Positions 37,212 through 45,027 of a DNA stretch of 64,000 bases are shown here, one piece after another. The position numbers and the translations under genes were made by a program. Position 1 is the stretch's first letter. Each line of letters begins with the position of its first letter. The notes beneath the pieces are model-generated. The model had not been told where the DNA came from and did not search any database. It saw only the letters and a list, made by a program, of their open reading frames with translations. The DNA comes from Pseudomonas sp. GD04019 (GTDB lineage Bacteria > Pseudomonadota > Gammaproteobacteria > Pseudomonadales > Pseudomonadaceae), in the NCBI RefSeq assembly GCF_029837695.1, contig NZ_JAOEEA010000006.1:124001-188000 (forward strand), given 5' to 3'.

Positions 37212-37891
37212 TGCTCGAGCAACTGCTGGCCAACTGGCTACCGAATGTCGACTGGGAAGAGATCGGCTACGCCAGCCTCGACACCCTCAATATGCTCGGC
37301 GGCGCCACGCTATTTACCGTACTCCTGGGGCTTCCCCTGGGCGTGCTGCTCTTCCTTACCGGCCCGCGGCAGATGTTCGAGCAGCGCGCGCTGTACGGCG
37401 TGCTGTCGCTGGTGGTCAACGTGCTGCGCTCAGTGCCGTTCGTGATCCTGCTGATCCTGATGATCCCGCTGACCGTGCTGATCACCGGCACCTCGCTGGG
37501 CGTGGCCGGCGCCATCCCGCCGCTGGTGGTGGGCGCCACGCCGTTCTTCGCTCGCCTGGTGGAGACCGCCCTGCGCGAAGTCGACCGCGGCATCATCGAG
37601 GCGACCCAGGCGATGGGCGCCAGCACCCTGCAGATCATCTTCCGCGCCCTGCTGCCGGAGGCGCTGCCGGGGCTGATCGCAGCCACCACCGTGACCGCCA
37701 TTACCCTGGTGTCCTACACCGCGATGAGCGGCCTGATCGGCGGCGGCGGTCTCGGCGACCTGGCCGTGCGCTACGGCTACCAGCGCTACCAGCCGGACGT
37801 AATGGCGGTGACCGTCATCCTCCTGCTGATCCTGGTGCAGGTCCTGCAGATGGTTGGCGATAAGCTGGTCATCCACTTCTCGCGCAAGTAA
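37211..37891 (+). CDS. metI: Methionine ABC transporter permease MetI
   Basis: A 226-residue BPD-type permease with five to six helices and the coupling motif EATQAMGASTLQIIFRALLPEALPGLI, followed by SYTAMSGLIGGGGLGDLAVRYGYQRY, which is typical of MetI. It imports D- and L-methionine together with MetN and MetQ. The ATG overlaps the last base of metN. Confidence 0.96.
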   Translation: MLEQLLANWLPNVDWEEIGYASLDTLNMLGGATLFTVLLGLPLGVLLFLTGPRQMFEQRALYGVLSLVVNVLRSVPFVILLILMIPLTVLITGTSLGVAGAIPPLVVGATPFFARLVETALREVDRGIIEATQAMGASTLQIIFRALLPEALPGLIAATTVTAITLVSYTAMSGLIGGGGLGDLAVRYGYQRYQPDVMAVTVILLLILVQVLQMVGDKLVIHFSRK

Positions 37892-37959
37892 CCCCACCTA
37901 GAACAGCGGGCGACCGGCCACCCGTCGGACCTCGCGCCATATCCCACAAGGAGCTGAAC

Positions 37960-38739
37960 ATGAAGAAACTGCTGACTGCCCTGGCCGCCGCTGCGGCCCT
38001 CACCTCCGCCGCCGCCCACGCTGGCGAGATCAGCGTCGCGGCCACCGCCGTGCCGCACGCGGAGCTCCTCGAGTTCGTCAAACCGGCCCTGGCCAAAGAA
38101 GGCGTCGAGCTGAAGATCAAGGTCTTCACCGACTACGTGCAGCCCAACGTGCAGGTCGCCGAAGGCCGCCTGGACGCCAACTTCTTCCAGCACCAGCCGT
38201 ACCTGGACGAGTTCAACGCCTCGCGTGGCACCCAGTTGGTGAGCATCGCCGGCGTGCACGTCGAGCCCTTCGGCGCCTACTCCAGCAAGATCAAGAACCT
38301 GGCCGACCTGCCGCAGGGCGCCCAGGTCGTGATCCCCAACGACGCCACCAACGGCGGCCGTGCCCTGCTGCTGCTGCAGAAGGCTGGCGTGATCAAGCTG
38401 AAGGACGGCGCCGGCATCACCGCCACCGTCAAGGACATCGCCGAAAACCCGAAGGCGATCAAGGTGCGTGAGTTGGAAGCGGCCACCCTGCCGCGCGTGC
38501 TGGCCCAGGTCGACCTGGCCCTGATCAACACCAACTACGCCCTGGAAGCCGGCCTCAATCCGACCAAGGACGCCTTGGTGATCGAAGGCGCCGACTCGCC
38601 GTACGTCAACATCCTGGTGACCACCAGCGAGAAGAAAGACAACGCCGACCTGCAGAAGCTGGCCAAGGCCCTGCACACCCCGGAAGTGAAGCAATTCATC
38701 GCCGACAAGTACAAGGGCGCCGTTGTGCCGGCGTTCTGA
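37960..38739 (+). CDS. metQ: Methionine-binding protein MetQ (NlpA family)
   Basis: A 259-residue protein. The signal peptide (MKKLLTALAAAAALTSAAAHA) is followed by a mature NlpA-type binding domain starting EISVAATAVPHAELLEFVKP, with the ligand-site segments QHQPYLDEFN, PFGAYSSKIK, IPNDATNGGRALLLL and NTNYALEAGL. There is no lipobox Cys after the signal, so it is predicted to be a soluble periplasmic protein. AAGGAG sets the start. A strong terminator follows. Confidence 0.95.
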   Translation: MKKLLTALAAAAALTSAAAHAGEISVAATAVPHAELLEFVKPALAKEGVELKIKVFTDYVQPNVQVAEGRLDANFFQHQPYLDEFNASRGTQLVSIAGVHVEPFGAYSSKIKNLADLPQGAQVVIPNDATNGGRALLLLQKAGVIKLKDGAGITATVKDIAENPKAIKVRELEAATLPRVLAQVDLALINTNYALEAGLNPTKDALVIEGADSPYVNILVTTSEKKDNADLQKLAKALHTPEVKQFIADKYKGAVVPAF

Positions 38740-38758
38740 TCGCAGTCCGCCGCCCAAC

Positions 38759-38787
38759 AAAAAGCCCGCTCCGAGAGCGGGCTTTTT
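38759..38787 (+). terminator. Rho-independent terminator of metNIQ
   Basis: AAAAAGCCCGCTC-CGA-GAGCGGGCTTTTT, a 13-bp perfect stem with T5, 20 bases after the metQ stop; it can work in both directions. Confidence 0.92.
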
Positions 38788-38808
38788 CGTTTCAGCAGGC
38801 TGCGCTTC

Positions 38809-38869
38809 GTAGGGTGGACAACGCCGAAGGCTTGTCCGCCAGGTGGATGGCTGCGGCCATCCACCCTAC
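38809..38869. repeat. GTAGGGTGG-type inverted-repeat element (61 bp)
   Basis: Terminal arms GTAGGGTGGA and TCCACCCTAC. Inside are GGACAA...TTGTCC and the hairpin GGTGGATGGC-TGCG-GCCATCCACC. It is a compact double-hairpin, similar in arms to 2327-2381. Confidence 0.7.
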
Positions 38870-38896
38870 ATGCGAGGCCGGATGCGAGCCCCAGTC

Positions 38897-38955
38897 GTAG
38901 CCCGGATGCAATCCGGGACACAGGCGGCTTCTTCCCCGGATTGCATCCGGGCTAC
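38897..38955. repeat. GTAGCCCGGAT palindromic element (59 bp)
   Basis: Two perfectly complementary 21-base arms (38897-38917 and 38935-38955) are separated by 17 bases, and each arm holds the palindrome CCCGGAT-GCA-ATCCGGG. The GTAG tip of the right arm, read on the minus strand, supplies the TAG stop codon of the sco gene. Confidence 0.85.
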
Positions 38956-39587
38956 TGAGTCTGCAACAGCGAGGGTAATTGGGCCGCCAGCTTGTCGTTG
39001 TTCACCGGGGCGCGGATAAAGCCGCGCTGGGTGCCATCCGGGCCGATGATCACCAGGTTGCCGCTGTGATCGACGGTGTAGTTCTCCTTGCTGATATCGG
39101 CGGGGATATAGGGAATGCTCACCGCCGCGGCCAGCTTCTGCAGGTCTTCCTGGCTGCCGGTCAGGCCCAGGAAGCTTGGGTCGAAGAAGCCCAGGTATTT
39201 CTTCAGCTGCTCCGGGGTGTCGCGGTGCGGGTCGACCGTCACCAGCACCACGCGCAGCTTGTCCTTGGCCTCGGCCGGCAGCATGCCCTGCAGCTGGCGC
39301 AGCTGGGCCAGGGTCGCCGGGCAGATGTCCGGGCAGAAGGTGTAGCCGAAGAACAGCAGGCTCCACTTGTCCTTCAACTGATCGACCTGCAGCGGCTGGC
39401 CGTTCTGGTCGGTCAGCGCCAGCGACGGCAGGCTGCGGCTCTGCGGCAACAGGACGATGCCGGCATCCAGCAAGGCCACCTTGTCGGTGCCATCGCCCTT
39501 GCTGTTGAGAACCTTGTTGACGGTGAGGCCCAGCACCAGGGCGACCAGGGCGGCGAGGACGACGACGGTTTTCTGCGTACGACTCAT
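38952..39587 (-). CDS. SCO1/SenC copper chaperone for cytochrome c oxidase
   Basis: A 211-residue membrane-anchored thioredoxin-fold protein. One N-terminal helix (about 7-24) precedes the copper site FFGYTFCPDICPATLAQL (C-x3-C), and the distal His ligand lies in KENYTVDHSGNLVIIGPDG. It inserts copper into the CuA site of CoxB in the periplasm. It is the last gene of the leftward run surf1, 197-aa gene, ctaA, ctaB, sco. Its stop codon is part of the repeat at 38897-38955. Confidence 0.94.
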   Translation of the reverse strand: MSRTQKTVVVLAALVALVLGLTVNKVLNSKGDGTDKVALLDAGIVLLPQSRSLPSLALTDQNGQPLQVDQLKDKWSLLFFGYTFCPDICPATLAQLRQLQGMLPAEAKDKLRVVLVTVDPHRDTPEQLKKYLGFFDPSFLGLTGSQEDLQKLAAAVSIPYIPADISKENYTVDHSGNLVIIGPDGTQRGFIRAPVNNDKLAAQLPSLLQTQ

Positions 39588-39657
39588 GAACTCTCTCTTC
39601 GAAGCGGCGGGCGGCTCGCGATTCTCGCGGCCGCCCAGGGATGCTGCGGCGTTGCGC

Positions 39658-40557
39658 TCAGAGGTTGAGCAGCAGGTAGTGGTCCGCCAGCAGGGCGATG
39701 AACAGCAGGAACAGGTACCAGATACTGTACTTGAAGGTGTTGATCGCCGCGTGCGGCCGGCTGTCACGGTACAGCACCCAGGCCCAGAACATGAAGCGTC
39801 CGCCGAGCACCAGGGCGGCGGCGAGATAGAGCGGCCCGCTCATGTGGATGGCGTAAGGCAGCAGGGTCACGGCCAGCATCACGGCGGTGTACAGCAGGAT
39901 ATGCACCTTGGTGTAGTGCTCGCCATGGGTCACCGGCAGCATGGGGATATCGGCCTTCGCATACTCCTCCTTGCGATGGATGGCCAGGGCCCAGAAGTGC
40001 GGCGGCGTCCAGGCGAAGATGATCAGCACCAGCAGCAGCGGCTCGGCGCTGATATGCCCGGTGACGGCGACCCAGCCGAGCAGCGGCGGCGCGGCGCCGG
40101 CCAACCCGCCGATAACGATGTTCTGCGGCGTGGCGCGCTTGAGGAAACCGGTGTAGAGCACCGCGTAGCCGAGCAGCGAGGCCAGGGTCAGCCACGCAGC
40201 CAGCTCGTTGGTGAAACTCAGCAGCAACGCCATCCCGGCGACCGCCAGCAGCAGGGCGAAACCCAGCGCTGCCACAGGTGACAGGCGCCCGGCGGTAACC
40301 GGGCGCTTGTGGGTGCGCGCCATGATCGAGTCGATACGCCGGTCCACCACGTGGTTGACCGCCGCCGCTGCACCAGCACACAGGCCGATGCCGAGGTTGC
40401 CGAACACCAGCACGGTCCAGGGCACGCCGGCGCGGGTGGCGAGGAACATGCCGACCAGCGAGGTGATCAGCATCAGCAGTACCACCCGGGGCTTGGTCAG
40501 CTCCAGGTAGTCGCGCCAGCTGGCGGATTCGGAGTGGGCTCGCAGCACAGTAGCCAT
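39658..40557 (-). CDS. ctaB: Protohaem IX farnesyltransferase (haem O synthase)
   Basis: A 299-residue UbiA-family membrane prenyltransferase with about nine helices. The first Asp-rich motif is NHVVDRRIDSIMARTHKRP and the second is in FAWTPPHFWALAIHRKEEYAKADIPMLPVTHG. It converts haem B to haem O, which CtaA then oxidises to haem A for the aa3 oxidase. AAGGAG upstream sets the start. It follows ctaA by 15 bases. Confidence 0.95.
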   Translation of the reverse strand: MATVLRAHSESASWRDYLELTKPRVVLLMLITSLVGMFLATRAGVPWTVLVFGNLGIGLCAGAAAAVNHVVDRRIDSIMARTHKRPVTAGRLSPVAALGFALLLAVAGMALLLSFTNELAAWLTLASLLGYAVLYTGFLKRATPQNIVIGGLAGAAPPLLGWVAVTGHISAEPLLLVLIIFAWTPPHFWALAIHRKEEYAKADIPMLPVTHGEHYTKVHILLYTAVMLAVTLLPYAIHMSGPLYLAAALVLGGRFMFWAWVLYRDSRPHAAINTFKYSIWYLFLLFIALLADHYLLLNL

Positions 40558-40572
40558 GGCGTATCTCCTTGC

Positions 40573-41631
40573 TTATTTACCCAGCGGAGCGAGGCGGGCG
40601 TCGGCCACATTGGCCTCCACACGCTTACTCGCCGCCAGGGGAACCGCCCGCAGGCGATAGTTGATCAGTACCAGCACCAGCAGCAGGGCAGCGCCACCAG
40701 CGTTATGCGCCACCGCCACGGCCAACGGCAGATGCAGCAGCACGTTGCTCACGCCCAGGCTGACCTGCGTGGCCAGGGCCAGCAGCAACAGGCCGGCCAG
40801 GCGCCCGAGGCCGGCGGCGCGCAAGCGCCAGGCCAGCAGCAGCAGGACCAGGCTCAGCACCACGGCACCGAGGCGATGGGTCATATGGATGGCGGTGCGG
40901 GCGTCGCTGTCCAGCTGACCGCCGAGGTAGTTGGGGCCGATGTGCTGGCTCAGGTGGAAGCCGTTGGCGAAGTCCATCGCCGGCCACCATTCGCCATGGC
41001 AGGTCGGCAGGTCGACACAGGCCACCGCCGCGTAGTTAGAGCTGACCCAGCCACCGAGAGCGATCTGGCAGCCCGCCAGCACCAGTGCCACGCCGGCCAG
41101 CGCGCGCAGGCGCAGGGACAGGCCGGACAACACCGGCAGCGCACCGGACAGGCGCAGGCTGAGCAGGAACAGCAGAGCCAGAGTGGTGAAGCCACCGAGC
41201 AGATGGGCGGTGACCACCTGCGGCCACAGCTTGAGAGTGACCGTCCACATGCCGAAGGCGGCCTGGGCGATGACCACGCCGAGCAGCAGCAGCGGCAGCT
41301 TCAGCGGCTGGCCGTTGGCACCGCGCCGACGCAGGGCCTGCACGGCCAGGCCGAGAATGACCAGCCCAAGGGTGCCGGCAAAGTAGCGGTGGACCATCTC
41401 GTTCCAGCCCTTCTCCACCTCCACCGGAGCTTCGGGGAAGCGCACCTCGGCCAGGGTCTGCTTGTGCTCGCTCATCGGCACTCCGATAAAGCCGTAGCAG
41501 CCCGGCCAGTCGGGACAACCGAGGCCGGCGTGGGTCAGCCGGGTATAGGCACCGAGCAGCACCACCACCACCGCCAGGGCGGTGGCGAACAGGGCCAGGC
41601 GGTAGCCGGGCAGGGTCTTGCGTTCACTCAT
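40573..41631 (-). CDS. ctaA: Haem A synthase (COX15/CtaA)
   Basis: A 352-residue inner-membrane protein with eight helices and the paired His ligands of the family: GAYTRLTHAGLGCPDWPGCYG, EMVHRYFAGTLG, TAHLLGGFTTLALLF and HMTHRLGAVVL. It oxidises haem O to haem A. It lies in the assembly-factor operon between the 197-aa gene and ctaB. Confidence 0.95.
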   Translation of the reverse strand: MSERKTLPGYRLALFATALAVVVVLLGAYTRLTHAGLGCPDWPGCYGFIGVPMSEHKQTLAEVRFPEAPVEVEKGWNEMVHRYFAGTLGLVILGLAVQALRRRGANGQPLKLPLLLLGVVIAQAAFGMWTVTLKLWPQVVTAHLLGGFTTLALLFLLSLRLSGALPVLSGLSLRLRALAGVALVLAGCQIALGGWVSSNYAAVACVDLPTCHGEWWPAMDFANGFHLSQHIGPNYLGGQLDSDARTAIHMTHRLGAVVLSLVLLLLAWRLRAAGLGRLAGLLLLALATQVSLGVSNVLLHLPLAVAVAHNAGGAALLLVLVLINYRLRAVPLAASKRVEANVADARLAPLGK

Positions 41632-41673
41632 CCGGGGCCTCTCTTATTGTTATGGGCCAGCAGTCCGAGTCGG

Positions 41674-42267
41674 TCAGCCGATCTGCGACAGCTTCAGCAG
41701 CAGGCGCAGATCATTGAGGATGTCCTTGCCCTTGGTCTTGCCGTCGTAGCGCAGCACCAGGTTGCCGTTCGGGTCGACTATCCACAGTTGGGCGCCTTCA
41801 CCAGCCGGCACGGCTTTCTGGTAGCGCAGAGTGTCCAGCGAGTAACGACCCAGCTGCGGGTACTCGCGCTGCAACTGCTGGTCGTAGTCGGCCGCCAGCG
41901 GCCGGGCCACGGCCAGGCCATGCGCGGCGCGGGTGGCATCGCGATTCAGACCAATATGGATTTGCCGGGCGGTGTAGACCAGCTGGCGGCAGTCGTCGGC
42001 GCAATCGCCTGGAGTGGTCACCAGCAGTTGCCAGCGTTCCTGGGCAGCGCCTTGCACGCCGATGTCGGCCAGCTGGCTGCCGTCGCCGATCAGGGCACCG
42101 TGGTAGTTGCGCGCATCCGGTACCCAGAAGCGCCACTGGTACATGGCGGTGGCGAGGATCATCGGGCCGATCGCCACCAGCAGCAGCAGGATCAGCTGCC
42201 AGCGCCCGCGGGCGCGCGCCGGCGGCGCCTCAGGAGTGGAAAGGGCCGGATTCATGGCTGTGCTCAT
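41674..42267 (-). CDS. Membrane-anchored thioredoxin-fold-like protein of the oxidase operon
   Basis: A 197-residue protein. One helix (about 22-44) is followed by a periplasmic domain with a C-x3-C pair in TTPGDCADDCRQLVYTARQI and an IVDPNGNLVLRYDGKTKGKDILNDL end, which recalls SCO-like proteins. Its place among surf1, ctaA, ctaB and sco suggests a copper or thiol role in oxidase assembly (inference). GGGAG upstream sets the start; it overlaps the surf1 3' end by 38 bases. Confidence 0.85.
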   Translation of the reverse strand: MSTAMNPALSTPEAPPARARGRWQLILLLLVAIGPMILATAMYQWRFWVPDARNYHGALIGDGSQLADIGVQGAAQERWQLLVTTPGDCADDCRQLVYTARQIHIGLNRDATRAAHGLAVARPLAADYDQQLQREYPQLGRYSLDTLRYQKAVPAGEGAQLWIVDPNGNLVLRYDGKTKGKDILNDLRLLLKLSQIG

Positions 42268-42985
42268 GCTGTTGCTCCCGCGCGATCTGTCTTGAATTGT
42301 GTATGCCGAGATAGAGGTAGAGGCCGCTCAGGGCGACGGCCAGGGCGAACCACTGCACGGCGTAACCGGTGTGTTTCTCCGGGCCCATGGCCACCAACGG
42401 CCATTCGGCCTGGTAGGCGGCGGGGCCGGGTTCCAGGCGTACTTCATAGTCCATGCCGCCACGGCCGAGCTGGCGCCACAGGCGCTCCGGCTCGACGGCG
42501 GTGATCAGTCGCGGCCAGTCGCCGACCGCCGGGTCGGCCTGCAGCTGGAAGGCCTCGCCGACCGGCACATAAACTCGTGCCACCAGCTCCAGCGGCTGCT
42601 CGGGCGTGGTGAAAGCAGGAGGACTGCGTCGATCCGGCCAAGGTAACCAGCCGCGATTGACCAGCAGCCACAGACCGCTGGGTTGGTCATAGAAGGGCTG
42701 CAGCAGCTCGACGCCGACCTGGCCGCCGCGCTGGCGGTTGTCCAGCAGCAGGCTGTGGCGTTCGTCGAACTGACCCCGCAGGCGGATGCGCAGGTGGGCA
42801 AGGTCGGAGCGCCGCTCCAGCTCGGTCACGTCAATAGCTTCGGCATGCTGGCGTGCCTCGAAATCGGCGAGCAGGGTGCGCTTCTCCTCGGCGCGCGCCA
42901 GTTGCCAGAAACCCAGGCCGACCAGCAGCGGCAGCAGCAGAGCCACCACGATGCTGGGCAACACGCCCGGGCGGAAGCCACTCAC
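42230..42985 (-). CDS. SURF1-family cytochrome oxidase assembly protein
   Basis: A 251-residue protein with N-terminal (about 11-29) and C-terminal (about 213-230) helices bracketing a periplasmic domain. SURF1 marks are LGFWQLARAEEKR, LLDNRQRGGQVGVELLQPF, LLVNRGWLPW and EKHTGYAVQWFALA. It acts in haem A insertion into CoxA. The start is GTG with GGGGGAAGG upstream. A MITE-like element begins only 18 bp upstream of this start, so the native promoter was displaced or lies within it. Confidence 0.93.
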   Translation of the reverse strand: MSGFRPGVLPSIVVALLLPLLVGLGFWQLARAEEKRTLLADFEARQHAEAIDVTELERRSDLAHLRIRLRGQFDERHSLLLDNRQRGGQVGVELLQPFYDQPSGLWLLVNRGWLPWPDRRSPPAFTTPEQPLELVARVYVPVGEAFQLQADPAVGDWPRLITAVEPERLWRQLGRGGMDYEVRLEPGPAAYQAEWPLVAMGPEKHTGYAVQWFALAVALSGLYLYLGIHNSRQIAREQQHEHSHESGPFHS

Positions 42986-43002
42986 GACCTTCCCCCGAAA
43001 GT

Positions 43003-43271
43003 TAGGGTCGGCTCTCGCTCCGACACGAGCCGCGTTGCCGCAACAAAGCTCGCCAGGCTAGGCGCGGGACGCAGGCAATGGTCGCTCCCTTGGCAAGTCC
43101 CGCAACAACGCATGGCGAGCTTTGCTGCGCAACCCGTAGGGCCGGGCCAGTTTTTGCGCGGATCGTCGTTACTCGATGACTCATTTGGAACAACCAAACT
43201 TCTCATCTCGTGCCTAGCTCCGCGCAAAAACTGGCCCCGGCGCGGTCGCGTCGGAGCAAGAGCCGACCCTA
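43003..43271. mobile_element. MITE-like element with two internal hairpins (about 270 bp)
   Basis: Ends TAGGGTCGGCTCTCGCTCCG at left and the same with one change, reversed, at right; 24 of 26 terminal bases match. TA stands at both outer edges, which would fit a TA target duplication. Internal stems: CAAAGCTCGCCA (43044-43055) with 43113-43124, and GGCCAGTTTTTGCGCGGA (43145-43162) with 43219-43236, both perfect. It has no coding capacity and occupies nearly the whole surf1/DUF2909 divergent region. Confidence 0.75.
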
Positions 43272-43282
43272 GATGCAGCTGG

Positions 43283-43289
43283 CTATACT
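43283..43289 (+). promoter_or_regulatory. CTATACT -10 element of the DUF2909 gene
   Basis: CTATACT fits the sigma-S -10 consensus and lies 40 bp upstream of the ATG and 12 bp outside the right end of the MITE-like element. The same heptamer precedes coxB. Confidence 0.55.
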
Positions 43290-43328
43290 GGAACTGCACA
43301 CCATCTCCCCCATCCCCCGGAGTCACGC

Positions 43329-43532
43329 ATGCTCAAGGCCGCGATCATCCTCCTACTGCTGGCCACCCTGGTCAGCCTGTTCAGCGGCCTGTTCTTCCTG
43401 GTCAAGGACGAGGGCCGCGGTTCGCGAGTGGTCAACGCCCTGACCGTTCGCGTGATCCTGGCCGCCGCTACCCTGGCCTTGATCTCCTGGGGTTTCTTCA
43501 GCGGCCAGCTGGTTTCTCATGTCACCTGGTGA
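43329..43532 (+). CDS. DUF2909 twin-helix membrane protein
   Basis: A 67-residue protein with two transmembrane helices (about 3-25 and 40-60) joined by a basic loop KDEGRGSR; the pattern LLLLATLVSLFSGLFFLVKD is the DUF2909 signature. CGGAG upstream sets the start. The function is unknown, but the gene is always seen with the aa3 oxidase genes in pseudomonads, here convergent with coIII. Confidence 0.88.
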   Translation: MLKAAIILLLLATLVSLFSGLFFLVKDEGRGSRVVNALTVRVILAAATLALISWGFFSGQLVSHVTW

Positions 43533-43538
43533 GCCCTG

Positions 43539-44426
43539 CTACAGGATGTAGACGAAGACGAACAGGCCGATCCACACCACGTCGACGAAGTGCCAGTACC
43601 AGCTGGCAGCCTCGAAGGCGAAGTGCTGATCGGCATTGAAGTGCCCACGCCACACCCGCACCAGCATGATCGAGAGCATCAGCGCGCCCAGGGTCACGTG
43701 CGCACCGTGGAAACCGGTGAGCATGAAGAAAGTCGCGCCGTAGATGCCCGAGCCCAGAGTCAGGCCCAGCTCGTTGTAGGCGTGGATGTACTCCTCGACC
43801 TGGAAGAACAGGAAGGCGATGCCGAGCAGTACTGTCAGTGCCAGCCAGATCTTCAGCTGCTTGCGGTTGTCCTTCTTCAGCGCGTGGTGGGCGAAGGTCA
43901 CGGTGAAGCTGGAAGTCACCAGCAGAATGGTGTTGAGCAGCGGCAGCCCCCAGGCCGAGATCACGCCGCTGGGCGCCGGGAAGAGTTTTGGGTCCGGGTT
44001 GTTCAGCAGCGGCCAGGTGTACTCGAAGTTCGGCCACAGCATGTTGGACACGCCCTTGTCGCCCTCACCGCCGAGCCAGGGAGCAGCCCAGGTGCGCACG
44101 TAGAACAGCACGCCGAAGAAGGCGGCGAAGAACATCACCTCGGAGAAGATGAACCAGCTCATGCCCCAGCGGAACGAGCGGTCCATCTGCGGGCTGTACA
44201 GACCTTCGCGGCTCTCCTTGATGACGTTGCCGAACCAGCCGAACAGCATGTAGGCGAGGATCAGGCCGCCGATGAAGAAGATCAGCGGACCGTTGGATTC
44301 GGCGCGATCGGCCTTGAGGTCGTTGAACCAGGTGCCGACACCGTAGACGGTGACGAGCATGCCGATGGTGGCGATGATCGGCCACTTGCTCTGGGCGGGA
44401 ACGTAGTAGTTCTCGTGACTCGACAT
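43539..44426 (-). CDS. coIII: Cytochrome c oxidase subunit III
   Basis: A 295-residue membrane protein with seven helices. Family motifs are GMSWFIFSEVMFFAAFFGVLF, LLVTSSFTVTFAHHAL, GSGIYGATFFMLTGFHGAHVTLGALML and ASWYWHFVDVVWIGLFV. The N-terminus (SSHENYYVPAQSKWP) is typical of Pseudomonas. It stabilises the CoxAB core of the aa3-type oxidase. AAGGAG sets the start; it follows ctaG by 12 bases. Confidence 0.95.
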   Translation of the reverse strand: MSSHENYYVPAQSKWPIIATIGMLVTVYGVGTWFNDLKADRAESNGPLIFFIGGLILAYMLFGWFGNVIKESREGLYSPQMDRSFRWGMSWFIFSEVMFFAAFFGVLFYVRTWAAPWLGGEGDKGVSNMLWPNFEYTWPLLNNPDPKLFPAPSGVISAWGLPLLNTILLVTSSFTVTFAHHALKKDNRKQLKIWLALTVLLGIAFLFFQVEEYIHAYNELGLTLGSGIYGATFFMLTGFHGAHVTLGALMLSIMLVRVWRGHFNADQHFAFEAASWYWHFVDVVWIGLFVFVYIL

Positions 44427-44438
44427 TTCTTGTTCTCC

Positions 44439-45017
44439 TTATGGAGCCGCCCGGCTAGGGGCTGTCTGGGCAAGAGTCGCCTGCGCGACGGGTGGTTTGC
44501 GCGCAGTGATATCGAACAGGGTGTAGGCCAGGGTCAGGTGCTTCACATCCTTGGGTAGATCTCTGTCGACGATGAAGCGCACCGGCATCTCGATGCGCTC
44601 ACCGGGCTGCAGCACCTGCTGGGTGAAGCAGAAGCACTCGGTCTTGTGGAAGAAGGCGGCGGCCTTGGACGGTGCCACGCTGGGGATGGCCTGGGCGGTC
44701 ATCGGCTTATTGGTCGGGTTGTAGGCAACGAACAGCATCTCGTTGCTCGCACCCGCCACTACCGTCAACTCGTCCGCCTTGGGGCGGAACTCCCAGACCA
44801 TGTCCGCGGCGTTGGTGGCGAGAAACTGCACACGCACCTGGCGCGTCTCGTCCACCGCCTGTACGCCCTGGTAGGCCGAGGCGGTCTTGCCATTGATGCC
44901 GAAGGCCTGGCACATCACGTCGTAGATCGGCACCAGGAGGAAGCCGAAGGCAAACATGCCGACCACCACCGCCAGCAGGCGAGTGACGAGGCGGCGAGTG
45001 TCCAGGGCTTCGCTCAC
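44439..45017 (-). CDS. ctaG: Cytochrome c oxidase assembly protein CtaG (Cox11)
   Basis: A 192-residue protein. One N-terminal helix (about 10-28) is followed by YDVMCQAFGINGK and the periplasmic immunoglobulin-like copper domain with the Cu motif CFCFTQ (FFHKTECFCFTQQVLQPGE). It delivers copper to CuB of CoxA. The start is GTG; its AGGAG SD overlaps the coxA TAG stop, which couples the two genes. Confidence 0.94.
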   Translation of the reverse strand: MSEALDTRRLVTRLLAVVVGMFAFGFLLVPIYDVMCQAFGINGKTASAYQGVQAVDETRQVRVQFLATNAADMVWEFRPKADELTVVAGASNEMLFVAYNPTNKPMTAQAIPSVAPSKAAAFFHKTECFCFTQQVLQPGERIEMPVRFIVDRDLPKDVKHLTLAYTLFDITARKPPVAQATLAQTAPSRAAP

Positions 45018-45027
45018 GGGCGTGCTC

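Noticed and set aside
40309..42504. 731-codon plus-strand frame across ctaB, ctaA and the following genes
   Set aside because: It crosses four genes with clear family motifs and is Gln/His-rich shadow sequence.
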